A DNA stretch of 64,000 nt. Origin: Rhizobium leguminosarum (GTDB lineage Bacteria; Pseudomonadota; Alphaproteobacteria; Rhizobiales; Rhizobiaceae). The notes under the pieces are model-generated. The model was not told the DNA's origin. It made no database searches and saw only the letters and a program-made list of their open reading frames with translations. Both the position numbers and the translations under genes were made by a program. The stretch spans positions 1,762,501 through 1,826,500 of the forward strand of contig NZ_JAGIOR010000001.1 in NCBI RefSeq assembly GCF_017876795.1, written 5' to 3'. Shown here one piece after another: positions 1 to 8,190 of the stretch (position 1 is its first letter; every line of letters begins with the position of its first letter).

Positions 1-834
1 GATGTCGCGCAAGAATGGATGGCGGCACGGCGCCAGACGCGAGGCGGACAGCGCAGGTATTCCGATCTTGCGATCGAGATCTGCCTGACACTGCGAGTTA
101 CGTTCAGCCTGGCGTTGCGCCAGACCCAAGGCTTCATGCGGTCGATTGCGAAGCTGATGGGGTTGGCCCTGCCGGTGCCGGATTTCTCGACCCTTTCTCG
201 GCGCGGCATGGGCCTGAAGGTGGCACAAAAGCGCCGTGCGTCCGACAAGCCGATCACTCTGATCGTGGACAGCACAGGACTGAAGGTTTACAGCGAGGTT
301 GGCTGGAACGGTCACAAGCACGGTGCCAAAGGCGCTCGTAAGACCTGGCGAAAGCTGCACCTTGCCCTCGATCCTGACAGCGGAGACATTCTCGCATCTG
401 AACTGACGACCGAGCACGTTGGCGACGAGACCGTGCTTCCAAGTCTTCTCAAACGTGTCGATGCACCGGTAGGTCGGTTTCTGGCAGACGGCGCCTATGA
501 TGGCTCTGGCGTTTCAGATTGCCTGGCGGCCGCTTTCGGACATGAAGTCGATGTCGTTGTCCCGCCTCCGAAGAACGCTGTTCCCGGCGGCAATTGCCAG
601 CGGAACCAGCATATCGAGCATATCGCCAAACACGGCCGGATGGCCTGGCAGGCCGCGACCGGTTATAATCAGAGATCCCGGATCGAAACTCAGATAGGGC
701 GCTGGAAGTCGGTCATCGGCGACCGGCTGCACGCCAGGAACATCGAAAACCAGACCACCGAAACGCACATCGCCGCCAGTGCGCTCAACCGTATGTCCGC
801 CTTTGGAAGGGCCAACTACGAGCGTGTCAGCTGA
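1..834 (+). CDS. IS5-family transposase, 5' end outside window
   Basis: DDE transposase of the IS5 superfamily. The frame is open from base 1, so the true start lies upstream; the first internal Met is at base 19. The visible part carries the three catalytic regions: first Asp in IVDSTGLKVY, second Asp in ADGAYDG, and Glu in RSRIETQIGRWK, close to the C-terminus as usual. It is clearly related to, but diverged from, the 327-residue transposase at 6329-7312, which shows that about 50 N-terminal residues are missing here. No inactivating lesion is visible in the part present. It lies beside other IS debris. The terminal repeats were not found. Confidence 0.85.
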   Translation, partial: DVAQEWMAARRQTRGGQRRYSDLAIEICLTLRVTFSLALRQTQGFMRSIAKLMGLALPVPDFSTLSRRGMGLKVAQKRRASDKPITLIVDSTGLKVYSEVGWNGHKHGAKGARKTWRKLHLALDPDSGDILASELTTEHVGDETVLPSLLKRVDAPVGRFLADGAYDGSGVSDCLAAAFGHEVDVVVPPPKNAVPGGNCQRNQHIEHIAKHGRMAWQAATGYNQRSRIETQIGRWKSVIGDRLHARNIENQTTETHIAASALNRMSAFGRANYERVS

Positions 835-958
835 TCATTTGCTGAAAGGCTAAATGCTGATTACCATCTGATCCGTGCAACACGGTCCCGTTTCGTCTAC
901 AATTGATGATAAACATGGTCTGTGTGACGCAGCCACAAACATCAAAAGGAAGCGCAGC

Positions 959-988
959 ATGAAGCATTTTGCCGGACTGGAAGCTTGA
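959..988 (+). pseudogene. IS110-family transposase start, 9-codon remnant
   Basis: A short ORF reads MKHFAGLEA then stop, preceded by an AAAGGAAG ribosome site. IS110-family transposases of rhizobia typically begin MKHFAGLD followed by VSVKE, so this looks like the first codons of such a gene cut off after codon 9. The 120 bases upstream (from about 840) would then be the left part of that element. Two similar short words, TGATCCGTGCAACA near 870 and TGATCCATGCAACA near 1034, lie as direct repeats on either side. The identification rests on a few residues only. Confidence 0.4.
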
Positions 989-1054
989 AGCGCAGTACCT
1001 CAACCCATCACCGCTAGATGGGGCGCCTAAAGTCTGATCCATGCAACAGTGCTC

Positions 1055-2002
1055 TCAAAACGTGGCTTTTAGCCCGAACGAGATCGACATCGACTGAAAG
1101 TTTGCCCCGGCCGCATCCTTTTCCCAGGCGGAGGGTGTGCTCCACGAGGTGTCGTCTTGTTGCGTTTCCCCGCGGCTGTTAAACACCCGCTCGAACGAGC
1201 CGGACAGATAGAGCGAAGCAGCTGGCGTCATCGCGTAGTCAAGGGCAACAGTTGCGCTGAGTGTCGGCGCTGGGTCAATGTCATCATGATACCGGAGATC
1301 CCTCAGCCAATGGTCGTCGATGTCTTTGATGCCGAAGCTCAAGCCGGTCTGAAGGTCGCCGCTGATGGTAAGATCGCCAAAGTTGTATTTGCCGCTCAGA
1401 CTGAGGAAGCCAATCGGAATCTGTTGCCGGTAGCTGATGCCTCTTTCCCAGTCTGGATCCTTCCAGGGGTCGTTTCGGAAGCCACCCGCGGACGAATAGA
1501 TGCCGGACCCGCCATAGGCGGTCCACTTGACGTCGGTATAGTGGACACCGGCGCCGACCGCGATACTGCTGGTCTCGTTTCCGTAGATGATCCGGTTCAA
1601 CTGGATCGCTCCGGCGACATAGTGATCGAGTTCGGTAAGGGGATGGATTGAGCGGTCGCTCCAGTCATCATGCTCGCCACTGTCCCAGTCGTAATCAACC
1701 ATGTGACCGTTGCCGCCAGTGCCGACTTTGACGCTGCCCTTCAAGCTCCAGTCGTTGTCAATCTGCGCGTCCACACCAACAGTGAAAAGGGTCATCCCCT
1801 TGCTTTCCCAGTTTAGCTGGCTGTCCTTGTGGTCGCCGTCATAGACAAATTCTTGGGCCGAGATGTTGGCGAGGCCGAGTCCGCCGAAAACGACGAAATT
1901 GCCGTCGTCGGAGGAAAACAGAGCGTTGTCGGCGGCGGCCCATGATGGGGTGGCCACCAGTAAACAGGAAGTGACTGCGGATCCGGTAATGACGCGCGTC
2001 AT
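1055..2002 (-). CDS. Omptin-family outer-membrane aspartyl protease
   Basis: A 315-residue omptin (OmpT/Pla family), a ten-stranded outer-membrane barrel protease that cleaves near basic residues at the cell surface. Seen here: a signal peptide ending ...SWA/AADN; the omptin block VDYDWD, containing the two Asp that match OmpT Asp83/Asp85, followed by a DWSDRSIHP segment; a YIYSS-like block (GIYSSAGGFRNDP); the DDHW element matching the OmpT Asp210-His212 dyad; and a terminal aromatic (KATF) suited to barrel assembly. All four catalytic positions are therefore present. The start was set at the Met directly before the signal peptide; the frame stays open upstream, but that stretch looks non-coding. 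A six-codon mini-ORF with the better ribosome site ends exactly at this ATG. Omptins are best known from enterobacteria, so transfer is likely. It is flanked by IS debris on both sides. Confidence 0.85.
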   Translation of the reverse strand: MTRVITGSAVTSCLLVATPSWAAADNALFSSDDGNFVVFGGLGLANISAQEFVYDGDHKDSQLNWESKGMTLFTVGVDAQIDNDWSLKGSVKVGTGGNGHMVDYDWDSGEHDDWSDRSIHPLTELDHYVAGAIQLNRIIYGNETSSIAVGAGVHYTDVKWTAYGGSGIYSSAGGFRNDPWKDPDWERGISYRQQIPIGFLSLSGKYNFGDLTISGDLQTGLSFGIKDIDDHWLRDLRYHDDIDPAPTLSATVALDYAMTPAASLYLSGSFERVFNSRGETQQDDTSWSTPSAWEKDAAGANFQSMSISFGLKATF

Positions 2003-2022
2003 CAACTGACCGCGTGTTTCAT
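2002..2022 (-). other. Mini-ORF overlapping omptin start
   Basis: A GGAGG site is followed by ATG and six codons (MKHAVS), whose TGA overlaps the omptin ATG as TGATG. This could be a leader peptide giving translational coupling. Alternatively, one base was lost and MKHAVS is really the start of the omptin signal peptide. Confidence 0.35.
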
Positions 2023-2282
2023 CTAGCGCCTCCGTCTTGGGCTTGAGCTTTTTCGCCTCAGATCGCCTTTTTGTTGCGTCAGAGTTGTCCGCTGCGCAAG
2101 CCACTGGTGTTGATGGACCGGTGTCGCCGTGCCGTTGCGAGGCTGGCTGCGTCGACCCCCTCAGGGAATGGAAGTAATCGCAGAACATTCGTTGTCCCTT
2201 GCCGGAAGTTGATCAATTTGCGGACTGGGCCGCAGCGCGGCGCGGATAAGCCTAACGATTTGCCATTTGGCCTGCCGGGCGG

Positions 2283-3130
2283 GGGTTTGTCGCAAAGATG
2301 ATTTTTGCAGGTCGCAATTATCCCCCGAACGAAATGGATTTCACGCTTTGTTAACCTTTTGGAGTTCGAAGAGGCAAGTAGATCGTTCTGGTGGTTGACA
2401 ATCCAGCCACCGGTAAAACCGAAGCCTTCCCATCGCCTCGAAACCCCCGATGGTTCGCCGCGCGGTTTCGAAGGATTGGAAGCCACCGATTTTGGGCAAA
2501 TGGTCGATGCCCTACTGAAGATGCTTGGCGACATAATGCACCCGGGTCCGGATGGAGAAGCCCATCGTCAACCGACGTTTTGATCGTCGATGGGAAGGCA
2601 TCGGCACCGTCAGTGCCGATCTTTGTCGGTGCCAGCAAGGGCTCATCTCTCAGCATCTTGCGGAAGAACTCTTGGCGGCATCGAGATCCCGCATCGCTGT
2701 CAGCAGGCACGGATTTCCGTGTTTGTCGACGGCCCGATACAAATATCGCCAATTGCCGCGGATCTTGACGTAGGTCTCGTCAATCCGGACAGAGCCGCAA
2801 TGCGGCCGCCGGAACTGGCGAAGCCGCTTTTCGATCACCGGCGCGTAGGCCAGAACCCAACCGTTGACGGTGGTATGATCGGCCTCGAAGCCAGGTTCCC
2901 GGAGCATCTCCTCAAGATCCCGATAGCTGAGTGGATAACCTAAATGCCAGGCAACCGCCTGCACGATCGGCCATGCCTCGAAATACCGGCCATTGAAATC
3001 ATCCTTAGATTGCCGCCTCAACTTTTCGCCTATAGCCTTCAGAATCATAGGCTCGCTCCACAACTTTCGGAGCGGCATCTCTCTTCCCATGGTCAACATA
3101 CCGCTAAGCGCCAAAATTTGCGACAGGCCC
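2283..3130. mobile_element. IS6-family element, degenerate copy 1
   Basis: Imperfect terminal inverted repeats bound the element: GGGTTTGTCGCAAAG at 2283-2297 and the reverse complement of GGGCCTGTCGCAAAT at 3116-3130. Length is 848 bp, normal for IS6. No 8-bp target duplication is visible in the flanks. It inserted into the 3' end of the BON-domain gene, replacing that protein's last dozen residues. A sister copy lies at 3771-4660. Confidence 0.75.
2350..3090 (-). pseudogene. IS6-family transposase, frameshifted
   Basis: The N-terminal two thirds reads intact from the ATG at 3090: helix-turn-helix region, then the DDE core with VRIDETYVKIRGNWRYLYRAVDKHGN containing the first catalytic Asp. 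After about MRDLDAA the reading shifts to another frame, which carries RKMLRDEPLLAPTKIGTDGADAFPSTIKTS. It then shifts again before the C-terminal GFGFTGGW-type block near 2400. At least two frameshifts make it inactive. The family normally has about 230-240 residues. Confidence 0.8.
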
Positions 3131-3410
3131 GTGCGCAGCCTTCCTGCGAACGATCGGCTGGGCTTCCGGCCATGTAATATGCCGTCGAAATGTCGCTGAG
3201 TACTCTGCGCACGCCGCGCACGCTCTCCGCGGTGACCTTCGCTGCTTCCCTTTTCGACGGACACGCCATCCTTCCGCGCAAGGTCACCTCGCCATTGAGA
3301 ACCGTCACCTTCACGACATCGTACGTCAGTCCGAGTTCCAGTTGCAAGCGCATCCTAACTGCAGTGGAAAGGGCGTCGTCGCCGATACGAATCACGGTGT
3401 TTGCGGGCAT
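3093..3410 (-). CDS. BON-domain protein, C-terminus altered by IS
   Basis: A 105-residue protein with one BON domain (residues about 10-75; core VKVTVLNGEVTLRGRM and a VRGVRRV turn). BON domains are thought to bind phospholipids or other envelope components and occur in OsmY-like and CBS-BON stress proteins. A strong GGAGG ribosome site precedes the ATG. The domain appears complete, but the last dozen residues (ACRKFW onward) are encoded by the right end of IS6 copy 1, so the original C-terminus is lost. The BON half of the CBS-BON protein at 17956-18624 has the same VRGVRGV motif; the two may share an envelope-stress role, which is inference. Confidence 0.7.
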   Translation of the reverse strand: MPANTVIRIGDDALSTAVRMRLQLELGLTYDVVKVTVLNGEVTLRGRMACPSKREAAKVTAESVRGVRRVLSDISTAYYMAGSPADRSQEGCARACRKFWRLAVC

Positions 3411-3770
3411 AGACTATTCCTCCGTTGCGACGGCGAGATCCTATGTCTGATCTGCCATTGCAGCGTTGATGCAGATCAACTGGCGGCCACGCCGCAAGCC
3501 AATCTCCGCGGCGGTCCCACGGTCGAAGGTGATTGAGCGGCGGGCGAGGTGTGGTGCCGGCGCTGTCACGTTGTTTGAATGGCAAGCGAGTCAAGGCCCG
3601 TGCGGACCGTTTCAGACGAGCTGGCCGCTGAGGCTTTTCCACTGGGCGATGGCTTGCAGTCGGTGATTGCGAATTTGGTTGGCAGAAGGATTTGTGGTGT
3701 TGTGACGTTAAGTTTCTCTGGCTGGAAAGGCCAGCGGCTCGTGGATATTGAGGCGCCCAGGCGGCAATTT
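3411..3770. other. Intergenic, nothing recognised
   Basis: About 360 bases between the BON gene and IS6 copy 2. Short open frames exist on both strands but none has a ribosome site or a recognisable family motif. Confidence 0.4.
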
Positions 3771-4615
3771 GTGGCTGTCGCATACATTTCTGCGGCTCGC
3801 AATTATCCGATGAACGGCGTCATTTTCATGCTTTGTTAACTTTTGAAGTCCGAAGAGGCGCGCAAGCAGATCATTCTGATCGTTGACGGTCCAGCCGCCA
3901 GAAAAGCCGAAGCCCTTCCTCAACCACAGTATCGCCTCGAAACCTGCGATCGTTCGCCGGGCTGAATTGAATGATCGAAACCCACCGATTTTCGGCATGT
4001 TCTTTTAACCCGAAAATAGTCGCTTTCAATGCCTTGCTGCAGGTGCTTGGTGACATAATGCACGGGACCAGGATGGAGCAGCCCCTCTTCGACCGAGGTT
4101 TTGATCGTTGAAGGAAAGGTATTGGCACCCTCTGTGCCGATTTTGCCGGGTGAAAGCAAAGGCTCATCCTTCAGCATCTTGCGAAAGAACCGCTTGGCAG
4201 CGTCGAGGTCACCCTTTGCGGTGAGCAGGAAATTCACCGGATTGCCGTGTTTATCGATAGCCCGGTACAGATAGCGCCATTGACCCCGAATTTTCACGTA
4301 ATGTTTCATCGACCCGGATCGAACCACAATGCGGTCTCGGAACTGGCGCAACCGCTTCTCAATCATCGGCGCATAGGCCAACACCCAACGATTGACGCTG
4401 CTGTGATCCACCTCGAAGCCGCGTTCCTTGAACATTTCCTCGAGATCGCGATAGCTCAACGGATAGCGCAAATACCAGGAAACCGCCTGAATGATCAGCC
4501 ACGCTTCAAATTGCCGGCCTTTGAAATCGTCGTTCGACTGGCGTTTAAATTTTTCGGCAATCGCATTCAGAATCATGAAACCGCACTCCAACAAATCGGA
4601 GCGCCGTTTCACCAT
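3771..4615 (-). pseudogene. IS6-family transposase, active-site and C-terminal frameshifts
   Basis: Starts at the ATG at 4615 and reads through the helix-turn-helix region and most of the DDE core. At the first catalytic Asp the expected RVDETYVK is replaced by RSGSMKHYVK. Reading the DNA one base over restores VDET, so a pair of compensating indels has erased the catalytic Asp without ending the frame. A further frameshift near 3960-3998 moves the conserved C-terminal part (MPKIGGF...GFGFSGGWTVNDQNDLL) into another frame. It is therefore doubly dead. The mean divergence from copy 1 suggests both are old. Confidence 0.8.
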
Positions 4616-4660
4616 CCAAATCTCAAATCCGCGTTAATAGAAAACTTTGCGACACGCCCC
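3771..4660. mobile_element. IS6-family element, degenerate copy 2
   Basis: The left end, GTGGCTGTCGCATAC at 3771, aligns with the left repeat of copy 1; the similarity continues inward (TCGCAATTATCC in both). The right end at about 4644-4660 reads ACTTTGCGACACGCCCC, the reverse complement of the same repeat. The element truncates another, different IS6-type transposase on its right side (4657-4812). Confidence 0.7.
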
Positions 4661-4812
4661 AATGATCCCACGGGCAGCCAGCAAGTCCTCGACCATTCGC
4701 AGGCTCAGAGGGAAACGGAAATAGAGCCACACGGCGTGGGCAATAACTTCAGCGGGTAAGCGATGTCGGCGATAGAATGGATCACGGTCTGCGATGAACC
4801 TTCATCGGACAT
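4657..4812 (-). pseudogene. N-terminal fragment of a second IS6-type transposase
   Basis: From an ATG at 4812 the strand reads MSDEGSS, then, after a one-base shift, DPFYRRHRLPAEVIAHAVWLY followed by FRFPLSLRMVEDLLAARGII. This is the typical N-terminus of a different IS6-family transposase group (YRRHRFPAEVIAHAVWLYFRF is the usual form). It stops where IS6 copy 2 begins. It is both frameshifted and truncated. Confidence 0.7.
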
Positions 4813-5488
4813 CGAATTCCACATTCCGTTAAGTTGACGATGCCGTCAACTTGGGCATTTCGCCATATCAATGCTCTGATCATGATGGTTGCGGAGAGGA
4901 TAGCAGTCGGCGATCTCGAACAGGCCGCCGCAATGATCGACGCATATGCGCGCCTGGTTGACAAGTTAGAGAGCGTCCGTTCTTGCTTCGGCCATCGAGG
5001 ATGATTTGAAAGAGAATGTTGTGACCGAGAACTGGAAGAAACCGATCCGCAAAAGCGGCGCCCTCCCAATGTATATTCAAATGGCGGAAATCCTTGACAG
5101 AGCGGTGAAGTCGCGTGGCGATGCCGCATATGCGCTTCCTTCCGAAGGCGAATTTTCCCGTGAGAAGACCTCAGACGATAGCCTCCCAAAAACGCTTGTG
5201 ACCGGTTTTTACACGTATCGTGCGCCTACCCGTAACTGCCGCGATCCGGCGGAAACAATGGTCAAATTCGGTCGACCCTCGGTGATCGGGGGGAAGGGGA
5301 CCTTGTGGAAGAATTCGAAGGCGGAGAGATCGAAACATTCGTCGCTGCGCACCACCGACACCGTCCAGAACCCGGAGGCTGCGCCGAACACGGTTGAGAT
5401 CTGGACGACCTCGATATCACTGGGCTCGGAGGTCGACGCACCCTTCGCCTGCAGACGGCGAGCCCAGTAGAAGCGGTCGGGTTCCAGT
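4813..5488. other. Fragment-rich intergenic stretch
   Basis: No intact gene is recognised. The plus strand at 4840-5004 reads a 54-residue helical peptide without a clear ribosome site. The minus strand at about 5300-5470 reads a segment with FYWARRLQAKG and FGAASGFWTVSV that may be a transposon remnant, family not identified. The best lead, a GntR-like start, is listed separately. Confidence 0.35.
5006..5470 (+). pseudogene. Possible GntR-type regulator start, truncated
   Basis: The first 55 residues contain LPMYIQMAEILDRAV and YALPSEGEFSRE. This resembles the start of a GntR-family winged-helix domain (usually PLYxQIAxxLxxxI ... LPSExELAxx). The family pattern is lost after that point and the remaining residues look random, so this is probably the first quarter of a broken regulator joined to unrelated DNA. 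Confidence 0.3.
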
Positions 5489-6270
5489 TGAACCGCGCCG
5501 GGTTTGCCGGAGACCCCAACTTCTGAGAAAGTGGAGCCGATATGAGCAAGACAACAAACAAGTTTTCACCGGAAGTCCGCGCCCGAGCAGTGCGGATGGT
5601 TTTGGATCACCAAGTCGAATATTCCTCGCGATGGGCAGCGGTTTCCTCGATCGCCGCCAAGATCGGCTGCACGGCGCAGACGCTCAATGAATGGGTGAAG
5701 AAGGCGGAAGTGGACGATGGTTTCCGGCCCGGACTTCCCAGCGAAGTCGCCGAGAAGATGAAGGCGCTGGAGCGGGAGAACCGGGAGCTTCGGCAGGCCA
5801 ACGAGATACTGCGCAAAGCGTCCGCGTATTTCGCGATGGCGGAGCTCGACCGCCCATTGAAGCGATGATCTCCTTCATCGACGAACACCGCTCGGTATTC
5901 AGGGTCGAGCCGATCTGCAGACTGCTGCCGATTGCCCCATCAACCTACTACGAGAACGTTGCCAAACGCCTGGACGTGGACCGGCTGTCGGTCCGCGCCC
6001 GCAGCGACATTGCATTGAAGATCGAGATACGCCGTGTGTTCGAGGCGAACTTCCGCGTCTACGGCGTGCGCAAGATCTGGCGGCAATTGAAGCGGGAGGG
6101 CTTCGACGTGGCCCGTTGCACCGTCGCTCGGCTCATGAGGGCGATGGGCCTTCAGGGCATCATCCGCGGCAAGCCGATCCGAACGACGGTCCTGGACAAG
6201 TCGGCTCCGAGTCCGCTCGACCGGGTGAACGGCCAGTTCAAGGCTCCTGCGCAGCGTTGGTGCGTGGATA
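5489..6270 (+). mobile_element. IS3-family element, left part only
   Basis: The left end begins about 5489 with TGAACCGCGCCGGG followed by GGTTTGCCGGAGACC, of the type seen at IS3-family termini. It contains orfA complete and orfB cut off at its catalytic core, where the IS5-type element (transposase at 6329-7312) starts. The right half of the IS3 element is not found on the far side of the IS5 gene, so the insertion was accompanied or followed by a deletion. Confidence 0.65.
5542..5868 (+). CDS. IS3-family transposase OrfA
   Basis: A 108-residue protein: helix-turn-helix (residues about 8-58, [14 protein letters not shown] ... [13 protein letters not shown]) and a C-terminal leucine-zipper-like coiled coil ([21 protein letters not shown]), as in all IS3 OrfA proteins. 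It normally binds the IS ends and is joined to OrfB by a -1 ribosomal frameshift. The stop overlaps the OrfB ATG (ATGA). It looks intact, but its partner is truncated, so it cannot drive transposition by itself and may at most act as a repressor. Confidence 0.85.
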   Translation: MSKTTNKFSPEVRARAVRMVLDHQVEYSSRWAAVSSIAAKIGCTAQTLNEWVKKAEVDDGFRPGLPSEVAEKMKALERENRELRQANEILRKASAYFAMAELDRPLKR

Positions 6271-6293
6271 GTTTGTCAAGGGTTCCGGGATAG
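5865..6293 (+). pseudogene. IS3-family transposase OrfB, truncated
   Basis: Begins [20 protein letters not shown] in the usual OrfB manner, continues through HTH_21 (YGVRKIWRQLKREGFDVARC, LMRAMGLQG) and stops in the PAQRWCVDS segment, where the rve integrase domain should start (usually NQLWVSDFTY). All three DDE residues are missing. The end is the junction with the IS5-type element. Confidence 0.8.
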
Positions 6294-6328
6294 GCAGGCA
6301 GGATCGAAATCAGCATGATCCGGGTGCC

Positions 6329-7312
6329 ATGCCGTACAAACACAACGCAGATCGTCGTCACCATATCGGAAAGATGAAATTCAGGGTGACGAATTGGCGG
6401 GAATACGAAGCAGGTCTGCGTCAGCGTGGTAGCCTGACATTATGGGTAACGCCGGAGGCGCTAATCGGGTGGCGCGCTCCCCGACGCAAGACCCGGGGCG
6501 GCCAAGCCCGGTATTCCGATCTCGCAATCGAAACGGCCCTGACGCTGGGTTGCGTTTTCGGAATGCGGCTGCGCCAGACCGAGGGATTGCTACACTCGCT
6601 GCTGGATCTCATGGGGCTGAAAGTCCCTGTTCCGGATCATACGACGCTGAGCCGCAGGGCGCAGAAGTGGGAGCCATCAGCCCGACGAAACCGGCCGCTG
6701 CCGAACGGCCCGCTGCATGTGCTTGTCGACAGCACGGGATTGAAAGTGTACGGCGCCGGACAATGGCTGGAGGAGAAGCATGGTGTGAAGTCGCGACGGA
6801 ACTGGCGCAAGCTTCACCTGGCAGTGGATGCCGACAGTGGCGAAATCATTGCTCATAGGCTGACAGACCAGAACACGGATGATCCTTCCCAGGTGGCGCC
6901 ATTGCTCGATCAGGTCGACGGCGAGATCGACCAGTTCACAGCCGACGGGGCCTATGACGGCAAACCAACCTATCAGGCGATCCTGCAGCATAGCTGCACC
7001 GCGACCATCGTCATTCCACCTCGTGTCACGGCAGTGGCATGCTGTGATACCGGACCGCCTGGTCAGCGGGAGAAGCACATTGCCGCGATCGCAAGCGACG
7101 GTCGGCTGAAATGGCAGGCTGTTACCGGCTATGGTAAACGGGCTCTGATCGAAACCGCCATCGGGCGGTACAAGGCACAGATCGGACGACGCTTGCGGGC
7201 TCGCTCTTTCGCCGCTCAGCAGACCGAAGCGGCCATCGGTTGCATCGCTCTCAACCGCATGCTGGCGGGTGGACGCCCGGAGTCTCTCCGGCATCAAGTC
7301 AGGCAGGCATAA
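6329..7312 (+). CDS. IS5-family transposase, full length
   Basis: A 327-residue IS5-superfamily transposase with an N-terminal helical domain (RGSLTLWVTPEALIGW), first Asp in LVDSTGLKVYG, second Asp in TADGAYDG, and Glu in RALIETAIGRYK. It has no visible lesion. It interrupts the IS3 orfB on its left and abuts a GntR/FCD regulator remnant on its right. Convincing terminal repeats were not identified, so the exact edges of the element remain open. It is the intact relative of the truncated gene at 1-834. Confidence 0.85.
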   Translation: MPYKHNADRRHHIGKMKFRVTNWREYEAGLRQRGSLTLWVTPEALIGWRAPRRKTRGGQARYSDLAIETALTLGCVFGMRLRQTEGLLHSLLDLMGLKVPVPDHTTLSRRAQKWEPSARRNRPLPNGPLHVLVDSTGLKVYGAGQWLEEKHGVKSRRNWRKLHLAVDADSGEIIAHRLTDQNTDDPSQVAPLLDQVDGEIDQFTADGAYDGKPTYQAILQHSCTATIVIPPRVTAVACCDTGPPGQREKHIAAIASDGRLKWQAVTGYGKRALIETAIGRYKAQIGRRLRARSFAAQQTEAAIGCIALNRMLAGGRPESLRHQVRQA

Positions 7313-7536
7313 CCGACAACATCAAAGAGCAAAATGCGTTCGATTTCATATCCGCGCACCAACGCGGATGGCGGGCGGAGTGGGAGGCGCCGACTGACCG
7401 CGATCATCGTGCCATTCTCAACGCGTTGCGTTCGGGGAATGTGGACATCGCCACAGCGGTACTTTCGCGCCACGTGCAATGGATGGGCCAGAAGAGTTCA
7501 TCCGGATCGGCTGCCAACTCGGGAAATAGATCATAG
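7313..7536 (+). pseudogene. GntR/FadR-type regulator, C-terminal FCD remnant
   Basis: Reading on from the IS5 transposase frame, the segment NAFDFISAHQRGWRAEW, then DRDHRAILNALRSGNVDIAT and AVLSRHVQWM, matches the last two helices of an FCD domain (typically HRAILDALRAGDAEAA). The N-terminal DNA-binding part and most of the effector domain are gone, removed by the IS5 insertion or an associated deletion. The possible GntR start at 5006 looks like a different subfamily, so the two pieces probably do not belong together. Confidence 0.6.
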
Positions 7537-7575
7537 TTTGTACTCACAGTCCTTCGCATAAAAGGCAAATTACCT

Positions 7576-8190
7576 TTAGCATTCTCGATGAACTGATCGG
7601 GTTGCGGCAATCCACGCCAGGGTCCGTTGTTCGGGATCAGGGTTGCGGGTGATGTCGGTCACGACCGCAGCACTATCGGCCCCATTCTCAAACACGCCTG
7701 CAATGCGCTCCACCATCAGGCCGCCAATGGCAACAAGCGGCAACGGGCCGATACGGCTCTTCCACTCGCGCAGACGGCCAAGGCCTTGCGGCGCCCAGGC
7801 CATCGCCTTGAGAATGGTGGGGTAGATCGGACCGAGCGCGATATAGTCCGGGCGTGCCGCAAGCGCGTTTGCCAATTCTGCCTCGTCATGCGTGGAAAGT
7901 CCCAGCTTCAGGCCGGCTTCACGGATGGCGGCAAGATTTGCCGCCGCCAGATCCTCCTGGCCGAGATGGATGAAATCACAGCCCTCTTCGATGGCAAGCT
8001 GCCAATAGTCATTGACGATCAACTGGCATGCATGCGCCGCACAGACTGCTTTTGCCCGCCGGATGTCCGCGCGTATATCCGGCAGAGTGCGGTCCTTGAC
8101 GCGAAGTTGAACCAATTTGACGCCAAGCGGCACCAGCCTTTCGATCCAGCTGGCCCTGTCGACGATCAGATAAAAAGGATCGACCTTCAT
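7576..8190 (-). CDS. thiE: Thiamine-phosphate synthase ThiE
   Basis: ThiE joins HMP-PP to HET-P to form thiamine monophosphate, the last coupling step. It is a 204-residue TIM barrel. Motifs seen: LVQLRVKDR (substrate loop), [40 protein letters not shown], and the phosphate-binding LVAIGGL. The ATG overlaps the stop of thiG by four bases, indicating translational coupling, and supports this start over the much longer upstream frame. It is the last gene of thiCOSGE. thiD is not in the window. Confidence 0.93.
   Translation of the reverse strand: MKVDPFYLIVDRASWIERLVPLGVKLVQLRVKDRTLPDIRADIRRAKAVCAAHACQLIVNDYWQLAIEEGCDFIHLGQEDLAAANLAAIREAGLKLGLSTHDEAELANALAARPDYIALGPIYPTILKAMAWAPQGLGRLREWKSRIGPLPLVAIGGLMVERIAGVFENGADSAAVVTDITRNPDPEQRTLAWIAATRSVHREC

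Noticed and set aside
868..1045. TGATCCGTGCAACA/TGATCCATGCAACA as IS inverted repeats
   Set aside because: The two copies are in direct, not inverted, orientation, so they do not define an IS by themselves.
5006..7536. One GntR gene split by IS3/IS5 (start at 5006, end at 7536)
   Set aside because: The start looks like the PLYIQ type and the end like FCD type; these are different subfamilies, so joining them is not supported.
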